Source: Nemophila menziesii (taxonomy: Eukaryota > Streptophyta > Magnoliopsida > Boraginales > Hydrophyllaceae). From it: 64,000 nt of DNA. The notes beneath the pieces were generated by a model. That model searched no databases, was not told where the DNA came from, and worked only from the letters and a program-made list of their open reading frames with translations. This document shows, piece by piece, positions 31,659 to 43,954 of the stretch. The position numbers were made by a program, and so were the translations under genes. Position 1 is the first letter of the stretch, and each line of letters starts with the position of its first letter. The stretch spans positions 3,224,001-3,288,000 of the forward strand of contig JARWIR010000039.1 in the NCBI GenBank assembly GCA_029959085.1, given 5' to 3'.

Positions 31659-34600
31659 GAAAAAACTCTCATTCTTTGGGTTATTATTAAATAGATAGTT
31701 TTGTTTTTCCTTCCGGGTATTTGCAATTATGTAGAACTGAATCTTATTCTTTCATATTCTTTGACATGTTCTCAATATGTTGAGGTGATTTAAGAATCAT
31801 ATGATTCACTATTATCTCTACTACTATCAGATGATTTTTCAAAATTTAGGGTCCTATACTGATTTTTTTTAGAATTTGGGTATATTTCGCTATTTCACAT
31901 AAAATAGGGACCAATGGTGCAGGTATCCCTTAATATATTTGCAGTGGAGTGGGTGTATATGACTTTCAAGATGCTGAGATTACATACACTATAACTTATA
32001 TTTGCAAGTTTGACACATGATTATATTAGTTAGTTCTAATAATATAGGGAACAAACCAGGAAAGACAAATTAAAAGCCCAATTCGTTGTCCTGTGTATTC
32101 TGGAATCGGTATTTCAGTGTTCACCTGATCAGACCGATGAGCTCCAATATAAGAAAATGCAAATTATAAGGAAAGAAATATCGGATCGTTTTGGATAAGA
32201 TTTTGTACAATTTGAATTTTTTCGGATCAAACTATTGGTATTGGAATTCGAACCGAACTGGAATATTTCGAATTGATGAACCGTACCGAATCAAATATTT
32301 TACAATTTAGATAGTTTTTGGTCAAACTGTTTGAATCAAACTGTTTGAACCGAACTTGCTCGTATTGGATCTGATTCGTTGGACATGTTAAGGGATTATA
32401 CTTGGTTTAGTGTAAACAGACTTCCTGATATTGTATGTTTTATAGTCAGTAGTTGAAGTTTTTACAACTCATATGCTTCTTGACCTTCTCTTTCGTGTTT
32501 ATATTTTTTGTATTGGTGTATATCTTTTAATTATTTTTCTCCCTTTACTTTTCTTTGTTCACTTGTTTTGAATGTTTTCTAATACTCACGCATCTAACTG
32601 TATTAATGTTACTGGTTTTATTCTTTCTTTATGAAAAAAAAATGGAATATTATCAGTTTCATGAAATGGCGTGAGTATCAAAAGGCCATATAAGAAGGGG
32701 TCGCTCCATCAAAATTATTTTTATTTATCGGTTTCCATATCTCATTTAATGTGGCTTCAAATGCGATTCTACAAGCTATTTTCTTCCAAATATTGATGAT
32801 CTGGTTTGTTATGTCCTCAGAATTCAGATGAAGTCTCTATTAGCATCTCTCAATCTTTCTTCTAACATTCCTAATGAGTAAAAATATCTATTATCATGAA
32901 TCAAATCAGATCACCAAAATATAAAAACAAAAGTATATAGTAGCACATAGTACATATTATTCTTATGATCATACACGTCTATGATATTCTAAGTCGAACC
33001 CCCACAACCCCGACATCCCCTCCCTAAAAAGGAAACATCGTTTGATTCTTTTAAGGAGCAAACAAAATGGTACAATCAGCCGAACCCAATCAAACATAAA
33101 ATACTATTACGCGACAAAGTAAATTAGTTTAAATAATCAATTAGAAATTTTTTTTGGAGCATATATAGTAGACCGTAAATTAAAAAGATGATTGAAGCAA
33201 CAAAATCTTCAAACAAGTATTTTTGAATAGCAAAATAAATTCAAACAAACAGAAACTTATTAGAGAAAAGGGATAGGAATAAAAAAAAAAGATAAACTTA
33301 ATTACTCAAATAGGTTTAGTTGCGCTTCAATATTGTTAAGGGAATGCAACATAGAGCAGCGCTACCAATACCGTTTTCAAATATTCATATAACCACTAGC
33401 GGGCCACCAATACCACTTCATATTATGCATATAAATTCCAAACGTTGAAATAGTCAAAAGTCTACAAATTGGTTCGATTGTTATGAAAAATAGAAAATAA
33501 CATAACACAATTTTGCTCTTAAAATGAGCAAATGTACCTAATAATGTGAAATTGTCCCTGAGTTGTGGAAAAATACTCCTCTATTATGAAAAATGACGAA
33601 ATAAACCATGTATTTTATGCCAAATGACAAAAATAGGTTGAGGTGTGAAAAATGACTTTGGGTTATGAAAAATGGAATATAAATACGTGTGGTATGCAAA
33701 ATGAAAAACATACACCCATGTGGTGTGTAAAAATCAGTAAAAAAAATTAGAAAATGGGCAAGTGAATATAATGTTTGAAGGACAAATTCAATAAGAAAAC
33801 TAATAAAATAGAGTTTGTAAAATAAACTTCTTCTTCATAATTGTGAATTGTTGGTGCAACATCATTCATTGGTAGTGGAGATGGTTCTTGTTGATTGTGT
33901 AGTTGGTGGTGTAGAATGATCTCGGAGATGTAGATGACCAGTCTTTCTTGAGAAACAGAGGTAAGACCGTCTCTTGTACATCGGTAATTCTCAAACAGTT
34001 TTCTTGATAAGCATATTTCCTAAAAAAAAATCCATCAAACTCGAAAGTTATTATTTGTTTCATTACTCAGATAAATCCATTACCAAATCCACAGTTCCTT
34101 TAACCCAACATCATGAACTTCCTTATTTACCTATATTTACAAAGTAGAAAACAAAATTCGATAATATTCATAACAACCCCGGGTGTATCAAAATACGACC
34201 AATGATGCAATTTATACAATAAAAGAACAAAAACAATAGTGTATCCAGATAAAAAAGTGATATTACCTTTACACAGAGATCCTGAACACAAAAATTAATC
34301 TTTAAGTACATATGGGATTTTTTTAATAACAATAACTTAGAAGAAAATGTTATAAAAAAGATACATATTAAAGTATTAGAAAAGATGATATAAACGAAAG
34401 GATCGGCGGGCTAAATTGAAAGATCATTGGTCTGAGAACTACTACCAACCATTCCTGGCCTTTGTGGTACTCCTTTAAATTTTTAGAATGTTAAGTGAAT
34501 CGTGGAAAAATACATTTAGGATGTATAATATACTTACAAATAATTGTTCCTTTGATCACATGAAAACATGATTGTGTACGTAGAAAATAGATTAGATAAT

Positions 34601-36154
34601 GGAGTTAAAATGTAGAACATAATGATATTGTTTAGTAAACATTAACTTTTCCAACTTTGTTTATTAACGCTCACATGTGATGTAACCTTTGTTTTTCGTT
34701 TTTCAAGTAGAATAGATAGACATAATGGGATGAAACTGACTTAAATATTCCAGGGTAGTACTTTATGATATTGTATATCTTACAATATGAGGTTGTATAT
34801 CTTACAATATGAGGTATAAGCATCCATAATATCATTATGGGAGAGAAATGGAAGCTACCACATGAAGTCCCAAATTTCTGCAGGAGTAATAGAACATGAG
34901 AATAACAACTGAGAGGGTTTCTGAAAACAAAAATATTTGTGAACATTAAAATTTCGGAATCTTAAAAAACTTTTCATTCCACTTTTCTGAATATTCTTGA
35001 ATAAAAATTACTTTTTCTCACAGATTTAAATGTTTATCGAATGACATCCATTGCGGAACAACGTTGAAATTGCAGGAGTGAGTACTCCATCATCGATTAT
35101 AATGCACTTATAGTCTTTTAATCCAGACTTTTTCAAGCACTGATAATCTGTTATTCATATAATCTTCATGAATATTAAGCAAGAATATCATATTAAGTTG
35201 TACTTTGGTATAAACTAAAAAACATATCAACAACTACAATATGAATCCAGAACCAACTTCATCTCTTCTTCTTCATTCATCACGACCAACGATTTTCACA
35301 CAAATTAAAAATAGCTTTCCTCATTTCTATGCCATTTCATTGATCATTTTCATAAGAAAAATATTTGTCCAAGAAATAAACAATTAGTTGGTGATAAAAA
35401 GTTAAAATTTAGTTATAAGTATCTCAAGGTATTCAAATGATCTTATCTTCATTTTCTTAATTCAGACGCTCACTCAACCTTCAGGTTTTTTAAGAGTAAT
35501 CTAAACAATTTGTGCAATGAGACATAGACATGACTCGTAAACATACTTAAAGACTTGACATTCTTAAACGTGAATTATATGATTTTGGCTTTAAGAAAAC
35601 ATGATATATTGACTGGAGCCTCTAAGAATAGCGCTGCATCATACATATAAAACAAGGAATACCTTAACTTAATCAGGGATTTCTCAGAAAAAAGAATCCG
35701 ATATGTTTCATGCTAAGTTATTATATATATTTCTTCCAGTCTTCAAATTAAGTAATCATTCACCATAGTCACGTATAAACACAACATTTGTTGTTTATGT
35801 GATGAATATGTTTATTTGCATGATATAGGAGCTGTATCTGTAGCAAGAGCTAAAAATGACGGGTATTCTGATGCAAATATTGATATAGAAAAGAAGACAA
35901 AAAGAAAATTGAACATATATAGAGTTGCAACATGAAGAAAGAAACTTACTTTGGATGTAGAGTTGAAAGTTTTGCAACAAAATCTTCTAAATCAAGAGTT
36001 TCGCCATAGTTTCAATTCCTTACACATCTAGATAAAGATAAGGTTGATTATGTAACCAAAAAATGAGATAGTAACAAAGAAATATACCAAAAGAATTGAT
36101 TAATCAACACATCAGATTTAAACTCTTCTTCCTAAAGCATAAGGACAATTGTGT

Positions 36155-36156
<2 letters not shown>

Positions 36157-36221
<65 letters not shown>
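36157..36221. repeat. (TA)n microsatellite
   Basis: About 32 uninterrupted TA units. The IYIYIY open frame across it is an artefact. Confidence 0.95.
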
Positions 36222-36225
<4 letters not shown>

Positions 36226-36442
36226 AATATTATTCCAAACATAATAAGCACATGATAATGAGGATCGAAAGTTAAAAACTTACATAGTCCGTGGCTGAAG
36301 ATATTAATGCTAATCCACCAATGTCTTAAATTTTGAATCATCTAATTTTTCCTAAAATTATAAATCAAAATTTAAAAGATATTAAATAACAAAGTCAACC
36401 CTTGAGATGAGATACAACAACTGAAATTGTCCTACCAAGAGC

Positions 36443-36607
36443 CTAATGAGATTTCCCATATATCAGAGAACCAGAATCTACTAATTTTCCCATAAGATAT
36501 GATACATTAAGATTTGCAACTCGAGCACGTATTAATTTAAATATAATTGAGCCGAAATCTACTAATTTTCCACCACCATCTTTTAACGCAACTCTAATAG
36601 TAGCCAT
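36443..36607 (-). pseudogene. Unrecognised gene-like ORF with an internal GKLVD repeat
   Basis: A 54-codon minus-strand frame starting MATIRVALKDGGGKLVDFGS and later MGKLVDSGSLIYG. The eight-residue block GKLVD(F/S)GS occurs twice, 27 residues apart, with high nucleotide identity, which suggests an internal 81-bp duplication. The frame also continues upstream (LETLEM) without a stop, so it may be an exon part. I do not recognise the family. It may belong with the minus-strand scraps at 33.9-36.0 kb. Confidence 0.3.
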
Positions 36608-39600
36608 CTCTAATGTTTCAAGGTCTTAAAGAATTATGTTACACAAGTGATAAGTTAAGAATGAAATCCAGATTAACCGTTGGATCATAGTGAGTCATTC
36701 AGAATTATATACACCAATTATGAACCATAGGAGCTAATTTTGCAAGCCATAGCTTTAAAATACAACTACTTGTTACATTGCATCATTGAAGCCATAGATT
36801 AGGTATATGATATTATATGAATTGCAAATAGTTACATGATATGAACTGTAACATACCAATTCAGCTTCAGACTAAGGTTGACAATCCATTACTGATGTTA
36901 ATGAACCAAAAACCTGTAATTCTTTTAACTGGTTTCAAATTAAGATGCAATTTAATTAGTTATTGAGAACTAAATACGAAAACCTCAATAACTTATCAAT
37001 GGGTTTGATAATTGCATCAGTTAAGAGAATTGCATCGATAATTGCATCATTTAAGAGTATGCATCAATAATCAAATCAACTACCAGAACCTATAACTTAT
37101 CAACATCACCTTAATGTCTCGTGGCCATTTGATAAATAGTTTGAAGATGATGCAATTCTCAATAATCAAAACAGCACCAATCGTGAATCAGCGATTCACC
37201 ATATCCAAGTGTTTAATCAATTCTTTAGCTACTTTCATATCCTTTATTCTTGGTCTTGATGGTACACTCCCCGGAATTTTTTTTTCCACCAATATTTGCA
37301 CTACAAATCTAAATATTATACAAAAATCATAAAATAGGTCCCTATATTAGGAGAAATTGCTCTAAAGGTCCCTATATTGTGTAAATATTACAATATAAGT
37401 CTCGATATTGATTTTTCTAGTTAATTATGCTATAAATTTCTTTTTTTAATATAAAATAACATATATTTTGTTATAAAAAATAAAAAAAATCTTATAAATA
37501 AATAATTTAAAGCTTAATAAAAAAACTTGTAAAAATTAGGGGAGGCCAAATAAAGATTTCTTAGAAATTTAGGGATTATTTACTAATAAACTTTCTTTTT
37601 TTTAGATAGTTATAGTTTTTTTTTTCAAAAATTCATCCGCCACTGGGTACACTCTTGTGTATTTTTCATAATCTGCGCTACCACTTCACCAAGTTTCACT
37701 ATTGGCTTCTCCATATAACCACCGTTAGTGAGGGTTAGGTGAGGTGGGAGGTGATTTTAAAGTTTGGTAAGGTTAGGTACGGCGGTGGGTGATACTTCTC
37801 TAGCGAGGTTAGCGGTGAGGTTAGATCTCTACGGTGTTTATGTTTTTTTTTCCTCACCGTGAATGTGAATTGTGTTTAGAGACGAGAGAATGGGGTGAGT
37901 CGTGTGAATTCTTATTTTTAGTCTTATATTTATAGTAAAGGTATTTTAGGAAAGTCATAAACCTTTTAGTAATGGATCGATCTGAAATGTTCCTTGTAAA
38001 ATACTTTTAGCTAAAAACAAATCTGGACCCCTCTTTATACCCTCTTTAAGACTTAAATATAGATGTTATATTATTTTTAACATGTGATGTGTTAGTGCAA
38101 TGTTGTGATAAAATATTTTGACACATTGCTGGACCCCATAAACAGTGGCGTTTTGGTGAGGTAGTTAGATATGTGGCTCATTTTAGATGCTTGACTTTGC
38201 GTGAGATTAATGGCTCTCATTAACTCTGGATGATATCTCATATAAATAATATATTTTGTTGGTTCAACATTATTCATTCTAATCCTTCATTATCTTGAAA
38301 CTCTCTCAAAATCCTAGCAGCTTGAAATCTTTGGCTCTAGATAGAATAGATTCACAAATATAGTAACTAAAGCTCATGTTATAGTAAAAATCTCCTTATT
38401 CATTACATATATTTTTCAACGTAGTTGGTAGGCTAGTGAGATTTGTGGTTAGCTTTGTGAAATCTGTATGTCAAGTAAGGTATATGGTTCGGAGTTGGTA
38501 TTTTAATATGTAATCTATAATCAGAAATTTCTGTGGAACGAGCTATTCTCAATGGAATTCAACGTAGATGTAGGTCTTTTTTGGTTGAACTACGATAAGT
38601 TTTTGTGTTCTTTACTTTTCCCCATTTATTCTATCTATTCAGGTTATCTTTAATCTACTCTATTTATTTCAAATCTGTATAAAGATTTTTGAAGCATACT
38701 ATTTGTAAAATAAAATTAATATGAGGATGACATACTAACTCCTTCAACGGAAATTGAATTAAATCGTCTTGTCAAACAAAATAATTAGTTAATCGACGAA
38801 TTCAATTAATTTACAAACTATGATACTCATTGTTTTTTTCGTTAAAAGAGATTTGGTATATTTATAATAATATTTGTTATGTTTTTCATATAAAAACTTG
38901 AGCATTCACTTAGATCCAATATATATGAAAACCTTACTTACTTATTAGAGTATTAATAAGTGTGGAATAATTGACATTTCATCTCAAATTGAATAACCCT
39001 TCCTCCTAAAATTAAATTAGGCACTGGGCATGGTTAACTTATATATACCCAACTTCTAACGAAAAGGTTGTAACATTTATTGTTGATTAACCAATAACAA
39101 AAATTGAAAACTTATTATCAAATATTAATAAACTTTCTAGGTAACAACTAGTACCTAAACTCAAAATAATAATGACACAAGACCGTTTCCCGTTCTTAAA
39201 TCCTATGAATCCTTGTCTGAAACATTCAATCCTATTCTTGTTATAAAAAAGTTATAATCAACATGTAATCTTCAATGTTTCCAAGTTATTATTTGTTGCA
39301 TGCTTCAAGATTTTTATATATTTATATTTATATTTATATTCATATGCGATGTATTATTATCACATACTTAGAGAAATTTCAGCATTCAGACTTGACATCA
39401 ATCCTTAGTTTCATGTTACGTATTGAAACTCTGAATACTAATTTTATTTGTCTTCTCCTTTCTCTTTCAAGATGTTAACCTCAACCAATAAGATAGGGTA
39501 ACTTATAAATTTTAATCGTCATGCGTGGAAGAAAGAAAAGTTTAATCAGAAAAATCATATGAGGTTTCTTGTTCTACTGCAGTTTCGTGAGATTAATGAA

Positions 39601-39840
39601 GACTACTCTTAAAGGTGTTCTGCAGAGCAGGAAAAGCTCGCCGTCTTTGACAATATAAACTCAATGTCTCTTTAAATGAGTATGTAAGGCTAACATAATT
39701 GATCAAATTTTCTCACCATTAAAAGTAATCCACAAAAAGCCATGCTTATCTTTTTGAAGAAGCAGGCACTTGCTTTTTGTTTACTCTCTTTGTCTTACCC
39801 TTAATCTACATTATCTTGAACACTTTTTAACTATCGTTTT
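36608..39840. other. AT-rich intergenic DNA upstream of the P450 relic
   Basis: Nothing recognisable as a gene or transposon. At about 37,320-37,400 the phrase AGGTCCCTATATT is repeated, and a related phrase occurs in inverted form near 31,850-31,915, perhaps the ends of an unknown repeat. Open frames here are short and low-complexity. Confidence 0.45.
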
Positions 39841-40430
39841 CGAAGATACTACCATTTCCACCAGGTCCAACTCCATGGCCAATCTTAGGCAATATTCCTC
39901 ATATAGGAAACATGCCTCATGTATCTCTTGCAAAATATGCCCAAATTCAAGGCCCTCTAATCTCCCTAAAACTAGCAACTAAATACATGGTTGTGGCATC
40001 ATCACCAGCTGCTGCAATGGAAATCCACAAAACGTATGATCGTAATTTATCTAGAAGACAAGTTCCTCATGCGATTCCATATAGTCGTTCAAAACTTCAC
40101 GACATAACTGTTGGATGGGCTAAGGAATGTGATGATAGATGGAGATATATACGAACACTAGTCTAAACTGAGCTTTTCTCAAATAAAGCATTGGAGTCTC
40201 AAGAAGGTTTCAGAGGGAAAAAAGTGATAAAAATGGTGGAATTTTTAAAGGAAAATGAAGGGAATGTTATGGATAGCGTACGATATCTTTTTGTACTACT
40301 TCTAATTTTTTAAGTAACATTATGTTTTCAAGAGACATGATCGGTCTGAGGGAAGAAATTGCGGGTAGTTCGAGTTCGATGAAAGATATGGTAAACCAAG
40401 TCCTTAAGTCCCTTTAATCATTGTAAACAT
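39841..40430 (+). pseudogene. Cytochrome P450 first-exon pseudogene, CYP80-like
   Basis: The reading starts FPPGPTPWPILGNI, the proline-rich hinge after the membrane anchor of plant microsomal P450s, and continues VSLAKYAQIQGPL, VVASSPAAAMEI, HKTYDRNLSRR, ECDDRWRYIRTLV, a TAA stop at 40,164, then TELFSNKALESQ and VIKMVEFLKENEG. After a frameshift near 40,290 it continues SNIMFSRDMIGLREE and GSSSSMKDMV. WxEC.D.WR..R.L.(R)TELFS.KA.ESQ is characteristic of CYP80 enzymes of benzylisoquinoline alkaloid synthesis (N-methylcoclaurine hydroxylase, berbamunine or corytuberine synthase relatives); CYP76 is the alternative. The stop replaces what should be the R of RTELFS. The I-helix, heme-binding part and second exon are missing, and element C begins at about 40,500. 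The N-terminal anchor before 39,841 is disrupted. Confidence 0.75.
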
Positions 40431-40519
40431 GTCCTTTCTCAATTCTAAACCTTAAGTTTCATGAAGTCATTCAAGAGAAGGAAGTTCACAATATGTATCT
40501 TTATTCTTGTTTATTTAAT

Positions 40520-41255
40520 TCTACCATGAACTGATTTTCCCATAGCTTGGGTTTTGCATATGTATAATCTTTGAATTCTATTTTATGTCTAAGTTGTTTG
40601 GGAAAACCTTTTTAAACTGATTATAGCTTCTTAACCATATATTTATTTTATGTGCTTTGATTAATTGTTATTTTTAATCTTGATCATGTTAGGATTGTCA
40701 TAATAGTAGTTATATGGTCGCCCGGAAGGGGTGTCTAATTATTGAAACATCACATAAGCGTATATTGTGCGGTAGTGATCCGGAAGGTCTTGCCTAACTA
40801 GATAGTCATTAGGGTTGGAGATTTAATCACCTATTATTGCGCGGGTCCCCTTACCCAAGTCCCTTGGTGATTGTTAGGTCGCCACCTAAGTCGACCTGGA
40901 AGGGGGTTAGGAGGAATATAGAATCCTAGCGACTTATCTAAGAGCTTTAATCGCCATTATTATCTAGTAGAAAAAATAGAAGGATTAGTGCATACTAGCA
41001 AAACCTGAGCTATACTTTCTCATCTTATTCTTACATCTTTTAATTTATTATCTTTAGTTTAATTAATTATTCTCTCCTCAATCAATCATATTTACTTTTC
41101 TTGTCTTTAAATTCAATAACTATTTATTCCTACGCTTCTCTGTTAATCCATTCGTATAAGACACTAAGTCCCTAAGAACGAATCTATACTTATCATTAAG
41201 ACTTGCTTACAACCTGTGATACTTGTAGTGAGTACCATGTTTAGGCTAGGTTCTT
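40520..41255 (+). repeat. Element C LTR, part 1 (5'-truncated)
   Basis: Similar to the second half of the LTRs of B and E: GCTTGGGTTTTGCATA, a GGTCGCCCGGAAGGGGTGTC block near 40,717 shared with B (about 28,675), and CCATGTTTAGGCTAGG near the end. The first half, with TGATGTCTCC, is missing; it abuts the P450 relic. LINE1c interrupts it at about 41,255, and the LTR resumes at about 43,831. Confidence 0.7.
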
Positions 41256-43830
41256 TTTGTCGATTATAAAACAAAGATATTACACAATTGTACTATTACA
41301 AAGATTATTAAGGAAAACTAATGCGTCAATCAAAGAGCATTCGCTCCAACATGACAGATCGACATTAATTCTCGTACATCTTCCTAGTGCATCGACAACT
41401 GTATTGTGGCTTCTAGGTATGTGATTAAACTTCCACCGTGGGTAGTGGCCTAACCATTTCTCCAGCTCTAGGTGAAGTGGTTTAAGACTCCAATGGAGAC
41501 CAGTATTCCTCATAATACCTTGAACAAGTTCAAGATTATCAGAGTAAAAAGAGCAACTCTGATGGGTGAGATTTACGGCAGATCTCATGCCCAAAATAAC
41601 GGCCCAAGTTTCCCCTTCCAAAATATTTCTCAAAAAACATCTTTTATTAACTTTTATTTTGACAATACCTTCCTTATTAATACCAATTGCCGCAACAGCC
41701 GCCGACTCACATTCATTTTTGAAAGAAGAATCACACATCCAAATAAAATCTGAATCATCACTGGGAGTTGGGTGTTCAAGTCTTTCTATTTCTTTCTTCT
41801 TTCATGCATCATCATCTCCTCCAACATGTAAAATAGGGCCAAACCTGGAAATAAGATATTTATAATTATTAATCACATTATGGGTTGACCATTTCTTGTT
41901 TTCATGAAAGCATTTCATTCTTTCTTTCCAGATGTGCCAAATAGTAACGAGGATAAAAGCCGTGATAAGTCTTCTATCCCACCCATTATTTGCGAAATTA
42001 TTAATAGTGGAGTTGAGTCAGTCTTTAAATTTAATATCGGCGTCCTTATCAATTTTAATTTGCATCCGTGAAGATGCCCAAACTTCTATACTGAAAGGAC
42101 ATTAAATCAGTAGATGTTCAATATTCTCCACATTAAGTTCACACCATTCACACGTATCTTGATCCGCACATGTCCTTTTCTTCAGATTCTTTTTCGTTGG
42201 AATGGCATCATTACAAACTCTCTAACAAAAGTTCCCGACCTTGGAAGGGACATTTGACTTCCATATGGTATTCCAAATGGAATTATTGTTAAATTCAGCA
42301 ATGGCCGACGATTGAGCTTGATTCTTGATTTCTTCATCCACCAAAGTGTGATACCCAAATTTAGTAGAATAATTACCATTTTTACAAAAAGGCTATATAA
42401 GTCTATCCTCATCTTCTAATTGCGTAATAGGAATTATAAGAATCCTACTAGAAACATTTGAAGGGAACAAAGAATTGATCACGTTCATATCCCATCTCGT
42501 TAATTCATTATTAAAAAGTTGACTAACCCAATATATCTGGCAATTAGGTGGCTTATTACCAATAATCCCGTTACTGATCCAGTTATGTTCCCAAATATTT
42601 ACCGATAAACCATTCCCAATTTGCCATAGAGAATATTTTTTAAGGAACTGAATGCCTTTAAAGATTCTCGCCCAACTCCAAGATCTATTGTTTTTCAGCT
42701 TAACATCCCAAAAATTCCTGAATGGTGAGTAAATACCCTTAAGCACTTTGCTAACAAGTGAGTTAGGTTTATTCATAATTCTCCAAGCCTGGTTAGTCAA
42801 CAAGGCTAAATTCATTTTTTGAAAGTTTCTAAATCCCATCCTCCAATCCTTTTAGATCTAGAGATTTTTTTCTAAGAGACCTAATAAATCCTTTTTTTTT
42901 ATTAAAAGAATCCCACCAAAAGTTCGAGACGATACTAGAAAGTTTTTTCACAAAGACATATCATAACTCGGAATAGACTGAAGGACAACTTTGATAAGTA
43001 CCTTTTTTCCTCCGTCTGACAAATGACAAGCCACCCAACTTGCTGACTTAGACAACAACCTATCTTTAATATAATTCAGATTTTTGGATTTTGCCCTTTT
43101 AAGTGTAAAAGGAATCCCCAAATATTTCCCTAATGACTTTGTAATACATACATTCAGTTTATGAGAAACTTCAATACACATCCTCAGGTGTACCTTTGCT
43201 GAATAAGATGGAAGATTTACTCTTTGTCCCGACGCATTACAATAATTTGAGCGTAGAGATTGACATGAATTAATTTCTTCAATATTAATGTTAATGAAGA
43301 ACAAAGCATCATCAGCGAAAAGGAGGTGCGTAAGCTTAGGACAATGCCTTGTTATAGAAATTCCTTTAATGGAACCTTCCCCACAATGAAAATTAATAAG
43401 GCTAATCAACGATTCTGTGAGTAAATAAAATAAAATCTAAGACAAGGGATCTCCTTGTCTAAGTCCCTAAGTAGGGTTGAACTTTTTGAGTCTTTGACCG
43501 TTGACTTAATCTGAAAAGAAACGGAAGCTATACAATTGTAGATCTAGTCAAGCCATTTTTCACAAAAAGCCAGAGCTCTAAGTGTGTTGACCAAGAATTT
43601 CTAGTTTACTTCATCGTACGCCTTCTCAATATCAATTTTAACCGCCGTATAATTCTTTTTTGACTTCATCAAACTTCTTGAGCAATGAGGATATTATCTT
43701 GAATTCTTCTTCCTTTAATAAAAGCCGATTACATTGGATAGATTATTTCATCCATAAAAGGTTGTAGTCTAAAGGCCAAGATTTTTGCAAAAATTTTGTA
43801 AGCAAAAGTTTGCATAAGATATTGGTGTAT
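41256..43830 (-). mobile_element. LINE1c (minus strand), 5'-truncated in RT
   Basis: Same family as LINE1a and LINE1b (FYSDNLELVQGI, GLHWSLKP). The tail is at the left (plus strand TTTTTGTCGATTATA, the complement of the family end TAATCGACAAAAA). It starts within RT (KIFAKILAFRLQPFM). It sits inside the element C LTR, but I could not find a clear target-site duplication, so a small deletion at one junction is likely. Confidence 0.8.
41280..43830 (-). pseudogene. LINE1c ORF2 pseudogene
   Basis: From 43,830 down: RT start with IFAKILAFRLQPFM and FIKGRRIQDNILIAQEV (stops between); EKAYDE; QGDPLS-like region near 43,440; 42,948-43,409 with an intact polymerase box LLFADDALFF and LGKYLGIPF; thumb (42,393-42,839; FRNFQKMNLALLTNQAWR, IGNGLSVNIWEHNW); zinc-binding region (about 42,100-42,412, shifted); RNase H (41,280-41,738; MCDSSF, EGETWAVILGMR, FYSDNLEL, NTVVDALGR). 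Several stops and shifts are present. The intact FADD box shows less decay than LINE2. Confidence 0.8.
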
Positions 43831-43954
43831 AATCTATAATGAGAATAAGGGTGATAATTGAATAATTGATTTTCCTAAGATTCATATTATGATTTAGTTG
43901 TATATTTTATTATTATATTTTTATCACACCTAAGCCGAAACAAATCACCATACG
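43831..43954 (+). repeat. Element C LTR, part 2 (3' end)
   Basis: The LTR resumes after LINE1c and ends TTTTTATCACACCTAAGCC, as in B and E. No primer-binding site or gag follows; the sequence passes directly into integrase, so PBS, gag, protease and RT are deleted. Confidence 0.6.

Larger units (their letters stand above)
30741..36442. other. AT-rich low-repeat DNA with faint gene-like scraps
   Basis: No recognisable gene or transposon. Scraps worth recording, all minus strand: 33,866-34,063 (65 codons, DVQETVLPLFLKKDW); 35,040-35,110 (KDYKCIIIDDGVLTPA); 35,945-36,010 (ETLDLEDFVAKLSTLHPK followed by GTAAGT, a good splice donor). They could be exons of one decayed gene with the 36,443-36,607 ORF. 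A stretch at about 32,160-32,360 is rich in CGGATC/GAACCGAA words like those in the 20.2-21.1 kb element. (TA)n lies at 31,631-31,658. Confidence 0.35.

Noticed and set aside
36132..36341. 69-codon ORF through the (TA)n tract
   Set aside because: IYIYIY translation of a microsatellite.
39841..40430. Functional cytochrome P450 gene
   Set aside because: Internal stop at 40,164, a frameshift near 40,290, no second exon or heme-binding cysteine motif, and truncation by element C.
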